Shown: piece by piece, positions 24,828 to 34,097 of the stretch
How the letters are laid out: every line of letters starts with the position of its first letter
Position numbering within the stretch: the first letter of the stretch is position 1
From: Paraburkholderia caledonica NBRC 102488
Lineage (GTDB): Bacteria > Pseudomonadota > Gammaproteobacteria > Burkholderiales > Burkholderiaceae
NCBI RefSeq assembly: GCF_000685095.1
Contig: NZ_BAYE01000014.1
Location: 62,001-126,000 of the forward strand
Length of the DNA stretch: 64,000 nucleotides
Direction: 5' to 3'
The notes under the pieces: generated by a model
What the model saw: the letters and a program-made list of their open reading frames with translations, nothing else
Database searches by the model: none
Told to the model about the DNA's origin: nothing
Position numbers and translations under genes: made by a program

Positions 24828-26027
24828 TTACTTCAACACGTGAGCAATCGCGTTGGCCACCACGTCGAGGTTGCGCGTATTCAATGCAGCGACGCAAATG
24901 CGGCCCGTGCTGACGGCGTAAATGCCGAACTCCTCGCGCAGACGGTCCACTTGCGGCGCGGTCAGGCCTGAGTACGAGAACATGCCGCGCTGCGCATTCA
25001 CGAAGCTGAAGTCGCGATCCACGCCGCTTGCCTTCAGGCGTTCGACGAGGCCATTGCGCATTGCGCGAATCCGATCACGCATCCCCGCCAGTTCCGTTTC
25101 CCACGTGGCGCGCAGTTCCGGCGACGCGAGCACCGCGGCGACCACCGAACCGCCATGCGTCGGCGGGTTCGAGTAGTTCGTTCGAATCACGCGCTTGAGT
25201 TGCGACAACACGCGAGTAGCTTCTTCCTTGCTGCCGGTGATGATGGACAGCGCGCCGATACGCTCCCCGTACAGCGAGAACGACTTGGAGAACGACGACG
25301 AGACGAACACGTTCAGTTCGGAGGCCGCGAAGAGTCGCACGGCCGCTGCGTCGGCTTCGATGTTGTCGCCAAAGCCCTGATAGGCGATGTCGAGGAACGG
25401 CACCAGATTGCGCGCCTTGACGACCTCGACGATCTGTTTCCATTGATCGACGGTCAGATCCACGCCCGTCGGGTTATGGCAGCAGGCGTGCAACACGACG
25501 ACGGTGCCCGCTGCGTAGCTGTTCAGCGCGCTCAGCATGCCGTCGAAATTGACGCCGTGAGTGTGCGCGTCGTAATACGGATACGACACGACTTCGAAGC
25601 CCGCGGCTTCGAACAATGCGCGGTGGTTTTCCCAGCTCGGGTCGCTGATCGCGACCTTGGCGCCCGGATTCAGGCGCTTCAGGAAGTCCGCGCCGATCTT
25701 CAGCGCGCCCGTGCCGCCCAGTGCTTGCGCCGTCACGACGCGGCCCGCGGCGATCAGCGGCGAATCGTTGCCGAGCAGCAGCTTTTGCACGGCTGCGTCA
25801 TAGGCGGCAATGCCTTCGATAGGCAGATAGCCGCGCGGCAACGCGGCTTCGACACGTGCCTTTTCCGCTTCGCGCACGGCGCGCAGCAGCGGGATCTTGC
25901 CTTCTTCGTTGAAATACACGCCAACGCCGAGGTTGACTTTGGTGGGACGCGTGTCGGCGTTGAAGGCTTCGTTCAGGCCCAGAATCGGGTCGCGGGGAGC
26001 AAGTTCGACGGCGGAGAACAGAGACAT
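24828..26027 (-). CDS. tyrB: Aromatic/aspartate aminotransferase (class I, PLP)
   Basis: A 399-residue fold-type I aminotransferase beginning MSLFSAVELAPRDPILGLNE, typical of the AspC/TyrB group. PLP contacts are N185 (HACCHNPTG), D213 and Y216 (LDIAYQGF), Schiff-base K248 (SSSFSKSFSLYGERIG) and R256. The C-terminal FGIYAVSTGRICVAALN supplies the carboxylate-binding Arg. It transfers amino groups between glutamate and aromatic or C4 keto acids. The choice between TyrB and AspC is uncertain. It is divergent from uvrB. Confidence 0.88.
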   Translation of the reverse strand: MSLFSAVELAPRDPILGLNEAFNADTRPTKVNLGVGVYFNEEGKIPLLRAVREAEKARVEAALPRGYLPIEGIAAYDAAVQKLLLGNDSPLIAAGRVVTAQALGGTGALKIGADFLKRLNPGAKVAISDPSWENHRALFEAAGFEVVSYPYYDAHTHGVNFDGMLSALNSYAAGTVVVLHACCHNPTGVDLTVDQWKQIVEVVKARNLVPFLDIAYQGFGDNIEADAAAVRLFAASELNVFVSSSFSKSFSLYGERIGALSIITGSKEEATRVLSQLKRVIRTNYSNPPTHGGSVVAAVLASPELRATWETELAGMRDRIRAMRNGLVERLKASGVDRDFSFVNAQRGMFSYSGLTAPQVDRLREEFGIYAVSTGRICVAALNTRNLDVVANAIAHVLK

Positions 26028-26363
26028 GGTGGGTGGGCAGCAGTAGTGAAAAGAGGGCAGCTACGAGCATGCGCGACCGTGCCGACTGCGTTTCATGCAA
26101 AACGCAAACGCCGGATGATGCAGAACGCGGACAGCCGCAAGCGAGCGCAACTTCGCATTGTAACGAATCTACGAACGTTTTTCGGACGAGAACGCCCCTT
26201 GGCGGACTTATTCGCTTGAAAAACGGGCAGGCCGTCGCTAAATGTCTAAAACCGACCGCATCACTCAGCGCTGCCAGCCTACGCAGATCCGCTTGGTCCG
26301 TCGCCGGTCCATCTCGATGCAACCCGTTAGAATAGTTTTTTGCCCAAGGCCGCTGCCGCCCCC

Positions 26364-28457
26364 ATGTCCGAACAACATTTGACCGAAGTCGACGACGCGC
26401 TCGACGAATCCCGATTCGTCCGCTTCGAAGGCTCGCCGTTCCAGCTTTATCAGCCCTATCCGCCCGCCGGCGACCAGCCAACGGCGATCGAGACGCTCGT
26501 CGAAGGCGTCGAGGACGGCCTCTCGTTCCAGACGCTGCTCGGCGTGACGGGGTCGGGCAAGACCTTCACAATGGCCAACACGATCGCGCGGCTCGGCCGT
26601 CCGGCCATCGTGTTCGCGCCGAACAAGACGCTCGCCGCGCAGCTTTACTCGGAGTTCCGCGAGTTCTTTCCGCGCAATGCGGTCGAGTACTTCGTTTCGT
26701 ACTACGACTACTATCAGCCGGAAGCCTACGTGCCGCAGCGCGACCTGTTCATCGAGAAAGACTCGTCGATCAACGAACACATCGAGCAGATGCGCCTGTC
26801 GGCCACGAAAAGCCTGATGGAGCGGCGCGATGTGGTGATTGTCGCGACCGTGTCGGCCATTTACGGCATTGGTAATCCGTCCGAATACCACCAGATGATT
26901 CTTACGCTGCGCACGGGCGACAAGCTCGGCCAGCGCGACATCATCGCGCGGCTCATCGCGATGCAGTACAACCGCAACGAGGCGGACTTCCAGCGCGGCT
27001 CGTTCCGCGTCCGAGGCGATACCATCGACATCTTCCCGGCCGAACATGCGGAAATGGCGGTGCGCGTGGAATTGTTCGACGACGAAGTCGAAACGCTACA
27101 ACTCTTCGACCCGCTCACCGGACGGGTGCGTCAGAAAATTCCGCGTTTCACCGTCTATCCGTCGTCGCATTACGTGACGCCGCGCGACACCGTCGTGCGC
27201 GCGGTCGAAACGATCAAGGCCGAGCTGCGCGAGCGGCTGGAATTCTTCTATAGCGAAGGCAAGCTGGTCGAAGCACAACGGCTCGAACAGCGCACCCGCT
27301 TCGACCTGGAGATGCTGCAGGAGCTCGGTTTCTGCAAGGGCATCGAAAATTATTCGCGACACTTTTCGGGCGCGGCGCCCGGCGAGCCGCCGCCCACTCT
27401 GGTCGATTACCTGCCGTCGGACGCAATCATGCTGCTCGACGAATCGCACGTGCTGATCGGCCAGCTGAACGGCATGTACAACGGCGACCGGGCGCGCAAG
27501 GAAAACCTGGTGGATTACGGTTTCCGTCTGCCTTCCGCGCTCGACAACCGGCCGCTGAAATTCAACGAGTTCGAGCGCAAGATGCGCCAGGTCGTGTTCG
27601 TGTCGGCCACGCCGGCAGATTACGAAAAAAAGACCTCCGGCCAGGTTGCGGAGCAGCTCGTGCGTCCAACCGGACTCGTCGATCCGGAAATAGAGGTGCG
27701 CCCCGCGCGCAGCCAGGTCGACGACGTGCTCGCCGAGATCAACGAGCGCGTCAAGGCGGGCGATCGCGTGCTGGTGACCGTACTGACCAAGCGTATGGCC
27801 GAACAATTGACGGAGTTTCTCAGCGACCATGGCGTCAAGGTGCGCTATCTGCATAGCGACATCGACACCGTGGAGCGCGTCGAGATCATCCGCGACCTGC
27901 GGCTCGGCACTTTCGACGTGCTAGTCGGTATCAACCTGCTGCGTGAAGGTCTGGATATTCCCGAAGTGTCGCTCGTCGCGATTCTCGACGCGGACAAGGA
28001 AGGCTTTCTGCGCGCCGAGCGCTCGCTGATTCAGACCATCGGCCGGGCGGCGCGCAACGTGAACGGCAAGGCCATTCTGTACGCGGACAAGGTGACGGAT
28101 TCAATGCGCCGCGCCATTGACGAGACCGAGCGGCGGCGCGCCAAGCAGATTGCGTTCAACCTCGAACGCGGTATTACGCCGCGCGGCGTGGTGAAGCGTA
28201 TCCGCGACATTATCGACGGCGTGTACAACGTCGACGACGCCCGCGCCGAGCTGAAGGAACAGCAGACGCGCGCCAAATTCGAGGACATGTCCGAGAAGCA
28301 GCTGGCCAAGGAACTCAAGCGCCTCGAAAAACAGATGATGGAGCACGCGAAAAACCTCGAGTTCGAGAAGGCCGCGCAAACGCGCGATCAGCTCGCGTTG
28401 CTGCGTCAGCGCGTGTTCGGGGCGAATGTCGGCGACCACGTATCAGGCGTCGATTAA
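26364..28457 (+). CDS. uvrB: UvrB, excinuclease ABC subunit B
   Basis: A 697-residue protein from ATG 26364; an in-frame TTG at 26340 would add eight residues and is not favoured. It has Walker A GVTGSGKTFTMAN (60-72), the beta-hairpin YYDYYQPEAYVPQ, helicase motifs (DESH; FVSATPADYE; LVGINLLREGLDIPEVSLVAILDADKEG, here abbreviated; QTIGRAARN) and the C-terminal UVR domain (LKRLEKQMMEHAKNLEFEKA, residues ~660-690). It verifies DNA damage in nucleotide excision repair. No LexA box was found upstream. Confidence 0.97.
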   Translation: MSEQHLTEVDDALDESRFVRFEGSPFQLYQPYPPAGDQPTAIETLVEGVEDGLSFQTLLGVTGSGKTFTMANTIARLGRPAIVFAPNKTLAAQLYSEFREFFPRNAVEYFVSYYDYYQPEAYVPQRDLFIEKDSSINEHIEQMRLSATKSLMERRDVVIVATVSAIYGIGNPSEYHQMILTLRTGDKLGQRDIIARLIAMQYNRNEADFQRGSFRVRGDTIDIFPAEHAEMAVRVELFDDEVETLQLFDPLTGRVRQKIPRFTVYPSSHYVTPRDTVVRAVETIKAELRERLEFFYSEGKLVEAQRLEQRTRFDLEMLQELGFCKGIENYSRHFSGAAPGEPPPTLVDYLPSDAIMLLDESHVLIGQLNGMYNGDRARKENLVDYGFRLPSALDNRPLKFNEFERKMRQVVFVSATPADYEKKTSGQVAEQLVRPTGLVDPEIEVRPARSQVDDVLAEINERVKAGDRVLVTVLTKRMAEQLTEFLSDHGVKVRYLHSDIDTVERVEIIRDLRLGTFDVLVGINLLREGLDIPEVSLVAILDADKEGFLRAERSLIQTIGRAARNVNGKAILYADKVTDSMRRAIDETERRRAKQIAFNLERGITPRGVVKRIRDIIDGVYNVDDARAELKEQQTRAKFEDMSEKQLAKELKRLEKQMMEHAKNLEFEKAAQTRDQLALLRQRVFGANVGDHVSGVD

Positions 28458-28505
28458 TCGGCAGGACCATGCAGCGAAGAAGCAGTGAGGTTCCAGCGCA
28501 AAGGG

Positions 28506-28532
28506 CGCGGCAATGTGCCGCGCTTCTTTTTG
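28506..28532 (+). terminator. Rho-independent terminator after uvrB
   Basis: GCGCGGCA (28506-28513) pairs with TGCCGCGC (28517-28524), followed by TTCTTTTT. It lies in the gene-free stretch 28458-28800, which otherwise holds only the Fur-box-like site at 28694. Confidence 0.88.
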
Positions 28533-28693
28533 CCGATGCGCGCACAAGACCATAAAGGGAATTGCCCGCAGGCGCCCGCCGCTTCAAGCCCACACCCTCT
28601 TTCTTAAGACATCCTTAAGCCCCTGCTGTCACAAGGCTCGGCGTGCGTCCGTATTTGTTCCAGCAAGCGAGAGATGATAAACTCGACCAATAG

Positions 28694-28708
28694 TGAGAAT
28701 GGTTCGCA
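28694..28708 (+). promoter_or_regulatory. Candidate Fur box upstream of ftrA
   Basis: TGAGAAT-G-GTTCGCA fits the 7-1-7 Fur pattern TGATAAT-N-ATTATCA at 10 of 14 positions, 92 bases before ftrA. Iron repression of ftr operons is known in Bordetella and Burkholderia relatives. Confidence 0.5.
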
Positions 28709-28800
28709 TTAACGTTCATCTATGCGATCTGCTTCGGTTCTTCGCCCGACGCACTGTTCCAATGAGATCAAATCGAGTCTGATAAAAACAAGGAGTTTCA

Positions 28801-29349
28801 ATGCGGATTTCTTCATTTGTGCGTGGCGGCGTTGCCACGGCCGCAGCGGTGGCGGCTCTTTCGGCAACGGCCGCCGAATATCCGATCGGCAAGCAGCAGA
28901 TTCAGGGCGGCATGGAAATTGGCGCAGTGTATCTGCAGCCGATCACGATGGAGCCGGAAGGCATGATGCGCAAGGCGTCGGACTCGGACATCCACCTCGA
29001 AGCGGACATCCACGCAGTCAAGAACAATCCGACAGGCTTCGCGGAAGGCGACTGGATGCCGTATCTGCAGGTGCGCTACGAACTGACGAAAGCCGGTTCA
29101 AAAGAGACGCAGAAGGGCGACATGATGGCGATGGTCGCCAACGACGGCCCGCACTACGGCGACAATGTGAAGCTGCAAGGCCCTGGCAAGTATCACCTGA
29201 AGATGATCGTCGAAGCGCCGATGCAAACCGGCCACATGGCGTTTGGTCGCCACGTCGACAAGGAAACCGGCGTGGGTCCGTGGTTCAAGCCGATCACGCT
29301 TGAATACGACTTTACGTTCGCCGGCATCGGCAAGAAGGGCGGGTACTGA
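28801..29349 (+). CDS. ftrA: FtrA/P19-like periplasmic iron-binding protein
   Basis: A 182-residue exported protein with signal peptide (cleavage after ATAA, about residue 25) and an excellent AAGGAG site. The mature sequence has the P19/Tp34 (COG3470) hallmarks: EYPIGKQQIQGGMEIGAVYLQ, IHLEADIHA, PYLQVRYELTK, MVANDGPHYGDN, and Met/His-rich HMAFGRHVD. These Met, His and Glu residues bind iron and copper. FtrA delivers ferrous iron to FtrB and FtrC in the periplasm. First gene of the ftrABCD operon. Confidence 0.92.
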   Translation: MRISSFVRGGVATAAAVAALSATAAEYPIGKQQIQGGMEIGAVYLQPITMEPEGMMRKASDSDIHLEADIHAVKNNPTGFAEGDWMPYLQVRYELTKAGSKETQKGDMMAMVANDGPHYGDNVKLQGPGKYHLKMIVEAPMQTGHMAFGRHVDKETGVGPWFKPITLEYDFTFAGIGKKGGY

Positions 29350-29467
29350 TCTCCACGATCGTCGCAACTCGTCACCTGGCAGTATGCGAGCAAGCTGTGA
29401 CAGGTGAATGAATGCAGCAGGCGGCGCGCGGACTCCACGCCTCGCGCCGCGTTTTCTGGAAACGCCA

Positions 29468-29800
29468 ATGAGAATCAACCGAAAGATCGCTGTGCTTGCC
29501 TCGTCGATTTTGCTGGCGGGCGCGGCCCATGCAGCCGATCTGCTCACGTTCAAGCTCGAAATGAACGACGGCAAGCTGAATCCGGCCCGCATCGAAGTGC
29601 CGGCGGGGCAGCGTATCAAGATCGAGGTGCGCAATACCGGCAAGGGCGCCGCTGAGTTCGAAAGCGTCCAGTTGCGCAAGGAAAAAGTCCTCGCGCCGGG
29701 CGCGGACTCTTTCGTCGTGATCGCTCCGCTGGAACCCGGCGAGTACAAGTTTTTCGACGATTTCCACCAGCAGGCGCAGGGCGTGATCGTCGCGAAGTAG
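29468..29800 (+). CDS. ftrB: FtrB cupredoxin-like periplasmic protein
   Basis: A 110-residue protein from ATG 29468; the open frame begins 20 codons earlier. The signal peptide is cleaved after AHA (about residue 24). The body has a cupredoxin-like beta-sandwich (TFKLEMNDGKLNPARIEVPAG, split; EVRNTGKGAAEFESVQL; PGEYKFFDDFHQQAQG). FtrB oxidises or passes iron from FtrA to the FtrC permease. The ribosome site is weak. Confidence 0.88.
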   Translation: MRINRKIAVLASSILLAGAAHAADLLTFKLEMNDGKLNPARIEVPAGQRIKIEVRNTGKGAAEFESVQLRKEKVLAPGADSFVVIAPLEPGEYKFFDDFHQQAQGVIVAK

Positions 29801-29880
29801 CAGTGGTTTTTGAGGCGGGCGCGAAGGCCTCGGGCCGCTCGCGCTCGCAAGAGCAGTTGCAGAGCAGAAGGGAGTCCTTG

Positions 29881-30726
29881 ATGGGTCAGATTCTATTCAT
29901 CGTGTGGCGGGAAAGTGTCGAGGCATTGCTGGTCGTCGGCATCCTGTACGCGTGGCTGAAAAATGGCGACGACGATGCGCGCCGCGGTCTGCCGTACCTG
30001 TGGGGCGGCGTCGTGGCGGGCCTGATTGCAGCGGTGGCGCTCGGCGCGGCGCTCGTCGGCTTCACCGAGGTGCTCTCCGGCGACGCGCAGGACTATTTCC
30101 AGACCGCGATGGTGCTGGTTGCCTGCGTGCTGATCGTGCAAATGGTTCTGTGGATGAAGCAGCATGGCCGCTCGCTGAAACGCGACATGGAACGCTCGCT
30201 GCAACAGAGCCAGCGCGACTCCAACTGGTGGGGCGTGGCGGTGCTCGTGGCGCTCGCGATCGCCCGCGAAGGCAGCGAGACCGTGATTTTCCTGTACGGC
30301 CTCGGCTTCGGTCAGTCCGGTCACGTGGATACCAACCAGATGCTCGCGGTCGTGATCGGCCTCGCTCTCGCATTGCTCACGTTCTACGTTTTGCAACTGG
30401 GCGGCAAGTTCTTCTCGTGGCGGCTCTTTTTCCGCGTGACGGAAATCATGCTGCTGTTCCTCGGCGCGGGGCTCTTTCAAACGGGCGTCGATAAGCTGAT
30501 CGACAAGGAATTCCTGCCGACCATCGTCGACCAGATGTGGAACACGTCGGCTGTGCTCGATGATTCGAGCACCTTCGGCTCGCTCGTCGCGACGCTCACC
30601 GGTTATCGCGCGCATCCCGCGCTGATGAATCTGATTGCGTACGCGGTGTACTGGGCGGTCGTCTATCTGCTGCTGCGCCGTGCCAACCGCAAGCCGGCGC
30701 AACAAACGGCAGGGCGTGCAGCATGA
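29881..30726 (+). CDS. ftrC: FtrC, FTR1-family iron permease
   Basis: A 281-residue membrane protein with about seven hydrophobic helices. It carries the two REXXE iron-binding motifs of FTR1 permeases: R10-E14 (RESVE) and R129-E133 (REGSE). The ATG at 29881 follows AGAAGGGAG. It moves ferric iron across the inner membrane together with FtrABD. Its TGA overlaps the ftrD start (ATGA). Confidence 0.94.
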   Translation: MGQILFIVWRESVEALLVVGILYAWLKNGDDDARRGLPYLWGGVVAGLIAAVALGAALVGFTEVLSGDAQDYFQTAMVLVACVLIVQMVLWMKQHGRSLKRDMERSLQQSQRDSNWWGVAVLVALAIAREGSETVIFLYGLGFGQSGHVDTNQMLAVVIGLALALLTFYVLQLGGKFFSWRLFFRVTEIMLLFLGAGLFQTGVDKLIDKEFLPTIVDQMWNTSAVLDDSSTFGSLVATLTGYRAHPALMNLIAYAVYWAVVYLLLRRANRKPAQQTAGRAA

Positions 30727-32129
30727 GTACGGTCATGACCCGCCCGGGGCGTCTCGCCGCGGCCGGGCAGTGGATGCAGCGTCACGGTTCCGCAATTCGC
30801 GGCATCCAGTGGGTCGTGGTGACGGTGTACGCGTTGCTGATCCTCGTTCCGGCTGTGATGCCATTGCCGGACGACAGCGCGCATTTGTGGAACAACCTGA
30901 CGCTTGCGGCCCAATTCGTGTTCTGGGGTATCTGGTGGCCGTTCGTTCTGCTGTCGATGGTCATGCTCGGCCGCGTCTGGTGCGGCGTGCTGTGTCCCGA
31001 AGGCGCGCTCGCGGAATTCGCCAGCAAGCATGGTCGCGGCAAAGCGATTCCGCACTGGATGCGCTGGGGCGGCTGGCCTTTCGTCGCGTTCGGCATCACG
31101 ACCATCTACGGTCAGATGGTGAGCGTCTACCAGTACCCGAAAGCGGTGCTGCTGGTGCTCGGCGGCTCGACGTTGGCGGCTATTGTCATCGGCCTGCTGT
31201 ACGGGCGAGAGAAGCGCGTCTGGTGCAAATACCTGTGCCCGGTCAACGGGGTCTTTTCGCTTCTGGCGCGCCTCGCGCCGTTCCACTACAAGGTCGATGA
31301 AGACGCATGGCGCCGCTCGTACAAGAACGGCGAACACGGGCATCGGGTAATTCCGATCAATTGCGCACCGCTCGTGCCGTTGCGCAATATGAAGGGCGCG
31401 TCCGACTGCCATATGTGCGGCCGTTGCAGCGGCCACCGCGACGCCATTGCGCTCACGTGGCGCGTGCCGTCGTCCGAAGTCGTGCAGCTCGGCGACAAGC
31501 AGGCGAATGTGTGGGACACCGCGCTGATCCTGTACGGCCTGCTCGGTATCGCAATTGGCGCATTCCACTGGACGGCTTCGCGCTGGTTCATCGACCTGAA
31601 GATGTTCTTCGCCACGTGGCTCGTCGATCACGACATTACCTGGCCGCTCGATACGAACGCGCCGTGGTTCCTGTTCACGCATTACCCGGAACAGAACGAC
31701 GTGTTCTCGTGGCTCGACGGCACGATGGTGATCGGCTATATCCTCGCGACGGCGCTCGTCTACGGCACTGCGCTGCTCGTTCTGATGACGGGCGCGACGC
31801 GCATGCTCGGGCGCTTTAGCGCCGTGCGTCTGCATCACCTGACGCAAGGGCTGATTCCGATTGCAGGCGCGGGCGTGTTCCTTGGTTTGTCGGCCACCAC
31901 GCTGTCGCTGTTGCGTGCCGAGCATGTGCCGCTGTGGTGGGCTTCGGACCTGCGCATCGCGATTCTGGCGATTGCCAATCTCTGGAGCGCATGGCTCGCG
32001 TGGCTCGTCACGCGGCGCTACAGCGAGCGCTTCGTTCAACGCGGCCTCGCCATGCTGTGGTTTGCCGCTGCGCTCGCCGTCGTCGACAGCGCCTGGTGGC
32101 TGATGTTCTGGGGCTGGGCCTCGAAGTAG
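30723..32129 (+). CDS. ftrD: FtrD polyferredoxin-like membrane protein
   Basis: A 468-residue NapH/CcoG-like membrane protein with about seven to nine helices. It has cysteine-rich cytoplasmic loops: CGVLCPEG near residue 90, WCKYLCPVNG near 170 and CHMCGRCSGH near 230, which suggest Fe-S clusters. In the ftr system it supplies or accepts electrons for the iron oxidation step. It overlaps ftrC by four bases. Confidence 0.92.
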   Translation: MSTVMTRPGRLAAAGQWMQRHGSAIRGIQWVVVTVYALLILVPAVMPLPDDSAHLWNNLTLAAQFVFWGIWWPFVLLSMVMLGRVWCGVLCPEGALAEFASKHGRGKAIPHWMRWGGWPFVAFGITTIYGQMVSVYQYPKAVLLVLGGSTLAAIVIGLLYGREKRVWCKYLCPVNGVFSLLARLAPFHYKVDEDAWRRSYKNGEHGHRVIPINCAPLVPLRNMKGASDCHMCGRCSGHRDAIALTWRVPSSEVVQLGDKQANVWDTALILYGLLGIAIGAFHWTASRWFIDLKMFFATWLVDHDITWPLDTNAPWFLFTHYPEQNDVFSWLDGTMVIGYILATALVYGTALLVLMTGATRMLGRFSAVRLHHLTQGLIPIAGAGVFLGLSATTLSLLRAEHVPLWWASDLRIAILAIANLWSAWLAWLVTRRYSERFVQRGLAMLWFAAALAVVDSAWWLMFWGWASK

Positions 32130-32192
32130 GCTGGAATTGGGCGACTACTCTGCTGGGCACTCGCGTGCCCGAACCGCCCGACACAAAAACAG

Positions 32193-32229
32193 AAGCCGTG
32201 TAGACGACGTCGTCTACACGGCTTTTTCA
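32193..32229 (+). terminator. Strong terminator after ftrABCD
   Basis: A 32-base perfect palindrome, with arms AAGCCGTGTAGACGAC and GTCGTCTACACGGCTT, followed by TTT. It is the strongest hairpin seen in the window. The rest of 32130-32425 holds no gene I can support. Confidence 0.92.
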
Positions 32230-32425
32230 TTGGCATGACGGTACACAGTATTTCGTGTCTGCATGGGCGGGAACCAAAAAAGCGGCCTGGCTGGCTGCGA
32301 CGGCTGGCTTGGTGTCTGCACGAAGGGGTCTAGTTCTCACGTGCAAGCCGTCGTGGCTGGCTAATGCCCAACACCTCTCTGGGAGGTGGTCCCCACAATA
32401 CCCGGTACTGAAATCTCGTTCGTCG

Positions 32426-32695
32426 TTACTTGGTCAGGATCAGCTTGCCCAAACGGGTGGCGCGCAGTTGATACGTTTCCCCGTTATGCAAAATGCTGAT
32501 GTGACTATGTCCTTGTAGCAAAGCGTCGCTGCGCACCACCCGTTCGGCCGTTTCGCCGGCGCCGTTCGCACGCTCGGCAGCAGGCTTGGCGGCGGCCGTT
32601 GCCGATGCCGTCGCTGCCGAAGGCTTCGGGCGGCTGGTCAACGCGGCGGCCGGGCGGCGCAGGCTGAGCGTGGAGGTGCGAGTGGTATCGGTCAT
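32426..32695 (-). CDS. hemP: HemP-like hemin uptake protein
   Basis: An 89-residue protein from ATG 32695; the longer frame to 32815 reads through the Fur-like site. The conserved HemP core lies at the end: LLQGHSHISILHNGETYQLR, then ATRLGKLILTK. The N-terminal half is an Ala/Pro/Ser-rich low-complexity extension. HemP is required for full expression of heme uptake genes in Burkholderia relatives. A Fur-box-like site is 41 bases upstream. No heme receptor gene is adjacent. Confidence 0.85.
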   Translation of the reverse strand: MTDTTRTSTLSLRRPAAALTSRPKPSAATASATAAAKPAAERANGAGETAERVVRSDALLQGHSHISILHNGETYQLRATRLGKLILTK

Positions 32696-32735
32696 TCGTC
32701 TTTGCTGTTGTTCGATTCGATGGATGAATTCTAAA

Positions 32736-32750
32736 TGATAACTATTCCTA
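32736..32750 (-). promoter_or_regulatory. Candidate Fur box upstream of hemP
   Basis: On the plus strand TGATAAC-T-ATTCCTA, matching the 7-1-7 Fur pattern at 10 of 14 positions with one half-site nearly perfect. Confidence 0.5.
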
Positions 32751-32929
32751 TTTACAAGAGGTAGAAATTCATCGATTGATACTTTCGATAGGCGCAGGCG
32801 GAATCGAGGCGGCACGCGTAGCGAGGGGTGGCGGAGGGCGCTGCGTGTTGCGCAGCGCCCTCCGGCGCCGTCCGGTAATGAATTACCCCGGCGGCGGGGC
32901 GGTGGAATGATAGACCCGAGGCAGGTTCC

Positions 32930-33412
32930 TCAATGCAACGAGCCCGGCTCCTGTTTAGCCTGCACATATTGACGAATCAGCCGCACCGTATCGATGTCGT
33001 TCTCGCGGTAAGCCGACTTGACGATCTCCTGCGTCTGCACGGCGTCCTGGTCGTCGGAAACGGGCAGCGTGGTCGCGTATTCGAAGCGCAGGAACAGTTG
33101 CAATTCATCCGGCTGTTCGATGGTCATCGTCAGCGAGCCGCCGACATAATCCGCTGTCGGCAGGATGTCGTAGCGCACGGCCTGGCTCTCGTGAAGCGTC
33201 ACGCGATCGCGCACGGTGGCTTGGCCATAGTGCAATTCCCGCTCGATCGTATTGCCTTCGCGCGAGAGGATCGTGCAGCTGTCCAGTCCAATCACGAACA
33301 GTTGCGGCTGTTCGGCGCGCAGCACGAGACCTTCCCATAACTGCTCGCGGGTCATGGAGTCGACAAACGGATTCAACGGGTCGTTGATCTGGATAAGGTG
33401 TTCGAAATTCAA
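32930..33412 (-). CDS. DUF1857 / SRPBCC-family protein
   Basis: A 160-residue protein beginning MNFEHLIQINDPLNPFVDSM and continuing TREQLWEGLVLRAEQPQLF. This is the START/SRPBCC-like DUF1857 (AtaL-like) pattern, with a TMTIEQPDELQLFLRFEY strand. It probably binds a small hydrophobic ligand, and its function is unknown. It stands alone between hemP and the OsmC gene. Confidence 0.82.
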   Translation of the reverse strand: MNFEHLIQINDPLNPFVDSMTREQLWEGLVLRAEQPQLFVIGLDSCTILSREGNTIERELHYGQATVRDRVTLHESQAVRYDILPTADYVGGSLTMTIEQPDELQLFLRFEYATTLPVSDDQDAVQTQEIVKSAYRENDIDTVRLIRQYVQAKQEPGSLH

Positions 33413-33497
33413 GACGACGGCATCCTATGAAAGCGTTGCAAGCGTTGCAGTAACGCGGCCCGGACAGCTTCGCGCGCGTGCCGGGCCGTTCCCCGCG

Positions 33498-33896
33498 TCA
33501 CGCGACGGTCAGACCCGAGCGGATCGTGATGGAGCGCGTGAGGATCTTGTGAACTGGGCATGCATTAGCAATTTGCAAGAGCCGTTCCCGCTGTTCATCG
33601 GACAACTCGCCGAGCAGCGTGATTTTGCGGTCGATGGTCGAGGCCTCGTCGCCCTGTTCGATACCCAAGGTCACATGCACCTCTTCGAGCGGCCAGTCCT
33701 TGCGCTGCGCGTACATCTTGAGCGTGACCGACGTGCATGCGCCGAGGCTGGACAGCAGCAGCGAAACTGGAGTGGGGCCGCGATCGCCGCCGCCGAGCGA
33801 TTCGGGTTCGTCGGCGAGCCACGTGTGCTTGCCGTCGTCGAGACGGACCTGGTAATTTGTCGAACCGATATGCGCGGTGACGGTGGCTTCTGCCAT
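33498..33896 (-). CDS. OsmC/Ohr-family peroxiredoxin-like protein
   Basis: A 132-residue protein from ATG 33896 with CAGGAGC upstream. It has the two-cysteine OsmC/Ohr signature: LSSLGACTSVTLKMYAQRK and IANACPVHKIL. Such proteins reduce organic peroxides in the cytoplasm. The sequence is closer to the general OsmC-like (YhfA) group than to Ohr, so the substrate is not fixed. Confidence 0.87.
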   Translation of the reverse strand: MAEATVTAHIGSTNYQVRLDDGKHTWLADEPESLGGGDRGPTPVSLLLSSLGACTSVTLKMYAQRKDWPLEEVHVTLGIEQGDEASTIDRKITLLGELSDEQRERLLQIANACPVHKILTRSITIRSGLTVA

Positions 33897-34097
33897 GCGG
33901 GCTCCTGAGCAGGACGGAAATCGCCGCGCGCGGCGGCTCGACGGCGTCAAGACGAGGGCGCGGCAGGAATTGCTATTGTGAACGAAGTCGGCGGCATTTG
34001 CGCCGCGAGTGCGCGCGGGTTCGCGGGAGGCGGCAAGCTGGGATCGCGCGCGGGTTAGCAGCTGTCTGGCACCACGCCCGCGCGCTCGGCAAGTTGC

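Noticed and set aside
26340..26363. TTG start for uvrB at 26340
   Set aside because: The ATG at 26364 gives the usual UvrB N-terminus; the TTG adds only an Ala-rich octapeptide overlapping the likely promoter.
26164..26363. LexA box for uvrB
   Set aside because: No CTGT-N8-ACAG or close variant was found upstream.
32255..32518. 87-codon plus-strand frame between ftrD and hemP
   Set aside because: Overlaps the end of hemP and lacks a ribosome site; codon use is poor.
34046..34085. GC-rich inverted repeat downstream of the pirin gene as a terminator
   Set aside because: Arms GCGCGCGGG/CCCGCGCGC are 22 bases apart and no T-run follows; in GC-rich DNA this can occur by chance.
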